A stretch of 64,000 nucleotides of DNA, taken from Enterobacter sp. JBIWA008. Lineage in GTDB: Bacteria; Pseudomonadota; Gammaproteobacteria; Enterobacterales; Enterobacteriaceae. The notes under the pieces were generated by a model, which was not told the DNA's origin, made no database searches, and was given only the letters and a program-made list of their open reading frames with translations. Both the position numbers and the translations under genes were made by a program. The stretch covers positions 2,418,001 to 2,482,000 of the forward strand of contig NZ_CP074149.1 in NCBI RefSeq assembly GCF_019968765.1, in the 5' to 3' direction. Below, piece after piece: positions 63,760 to 64,000 of this stretch (position 1 is its first letter; each line of letters begins with the position of its first letter).

Positions 63760-64000
63760 TGCGCGGCCCCCTGCGTGCCCTGCTCTGCACGCCAGGCCAT
63801 CACGTCGCGACGGATGCTGGCATCCAGACGCAGCAGGCGCGTCATATGAATAATTAATGCCGCAATGGCGGTTGGGATAGCCCACAGGCCGATATGCAGC
63901 GGTTCAATGCCCGGAATACCGTTCTCTTTCAGGAACGCGTCGATCAGCAGCACCGCGCCAAAGGCAATAAAGATATCCTCCCCAAAGAAGACCGCGATAT
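63756..64000 (-). CDS. DUF969 family membrane protein (partial)
   Basis: The last 81 codons including the stop, cut by the window end. Visible sequence: FFGEDIFIAFGAVLLIDAF, IPGIEPLHIGLWAIPTAIAALIIHMTRLLRLD and a basic tail. It matches the C-terminus of DUF969 proteins, partner of DUF979. The stop overlaps the DUF979 start by 4 bp. Confidence 0.82.
   Translation of the reverse strand, partial: IAVFFGEDIFIAFGAVLLIDAFLKENGIPGIEPLHIGLWAIPTAIAALIIHMTRLLRLDASIRRDVMAWRAEQGTQGAAQ

Noticed and set aside
1..64000. CRISPR arrays, tRNA or rRNA genes, insertion sequences
   Set aside because: No regularly spaced repeats, no cloverleaf-like sequences with tRNA signatures, and no transposase frames were seen by eye.

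Overview
This window is an enterobacterial chromosome segment from the replication terminus. Gene content and order match the E. coli K-12 terminus closely: ydcL-ydcO-ydcN-rlhA-yncJ, then ydeE-eamA-marBAR-marC-sotB, ptrR-sad-glsB-yneG-dgcF-uxaB-yneE-tam. It also carries a urea transporter, a LuxI/LuxR pair and extra acetyltransferases that E. coli lacks. I infer Enterobacter or a near relative, from memory of these families and not from a search. No rRNA, tRNA, CRISPR array or intact insertion sequence was seen.

Layout. 1-8.3 kb: end of a DppA-like peptide-binding protein, then the ydc block. 8.5-12 kb: a small hypothetical, FtrA-type regulator with a rhodanese, and a short MetE-like methyltransferase behind a MetJ-type operator. 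12.1-17.6 kb: urtABCDE behind a sigma-54 promoter and an NtrC-like site. 17.6-24 kb: zinT with a Zur box, ydeE, eamA, and marRAB/marC with MarR sites and marbox, then sotB. 24-33 kb: two tandem PhzF proteins, a GNAT, ptrR/sad, a chemoreceptor, glsB, yneG and dgcF. 33-45 kb: a small hypothetical, a GAF-GGDEF cyclase, several GNATs, uxaB, a Tus ter site, yneE, a hydrolase/two-component/DipZ-like cassette, and tam. 45-48.6 kb: AT-rich luxI/luxR, a NudK-like hydrolase and a DeoR regulator. 48.6-53.2 kb: degraded type VI-like effector/immunity modules around a chromosomal dif site. 53.2-61.7 kb: a copper/silver efflux system (cusCFBA, cusRS). 61.7-64 kb: a DUF2891/DUF979/DUF969 operon that runs off the window.

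How it fits together. The dif site, a ter site whose polarity traps forks that have already passed dif, and the few KOPS-like octamers noticed all point to the same place, so the replichore junction lies at about 51.8 kb. Two broken toxin genes with apparently intact immunity genes lie beside dif, which suggests accretion and decay of cargo next to the XerCD site. Several operons carry readable controls: NtrC/sigma-54 (urea uptake), Zur (zinT), MetJ (MetE-like), MarR/MarA (mar), CusR (cus), and an apparent twin operator for YdcN.
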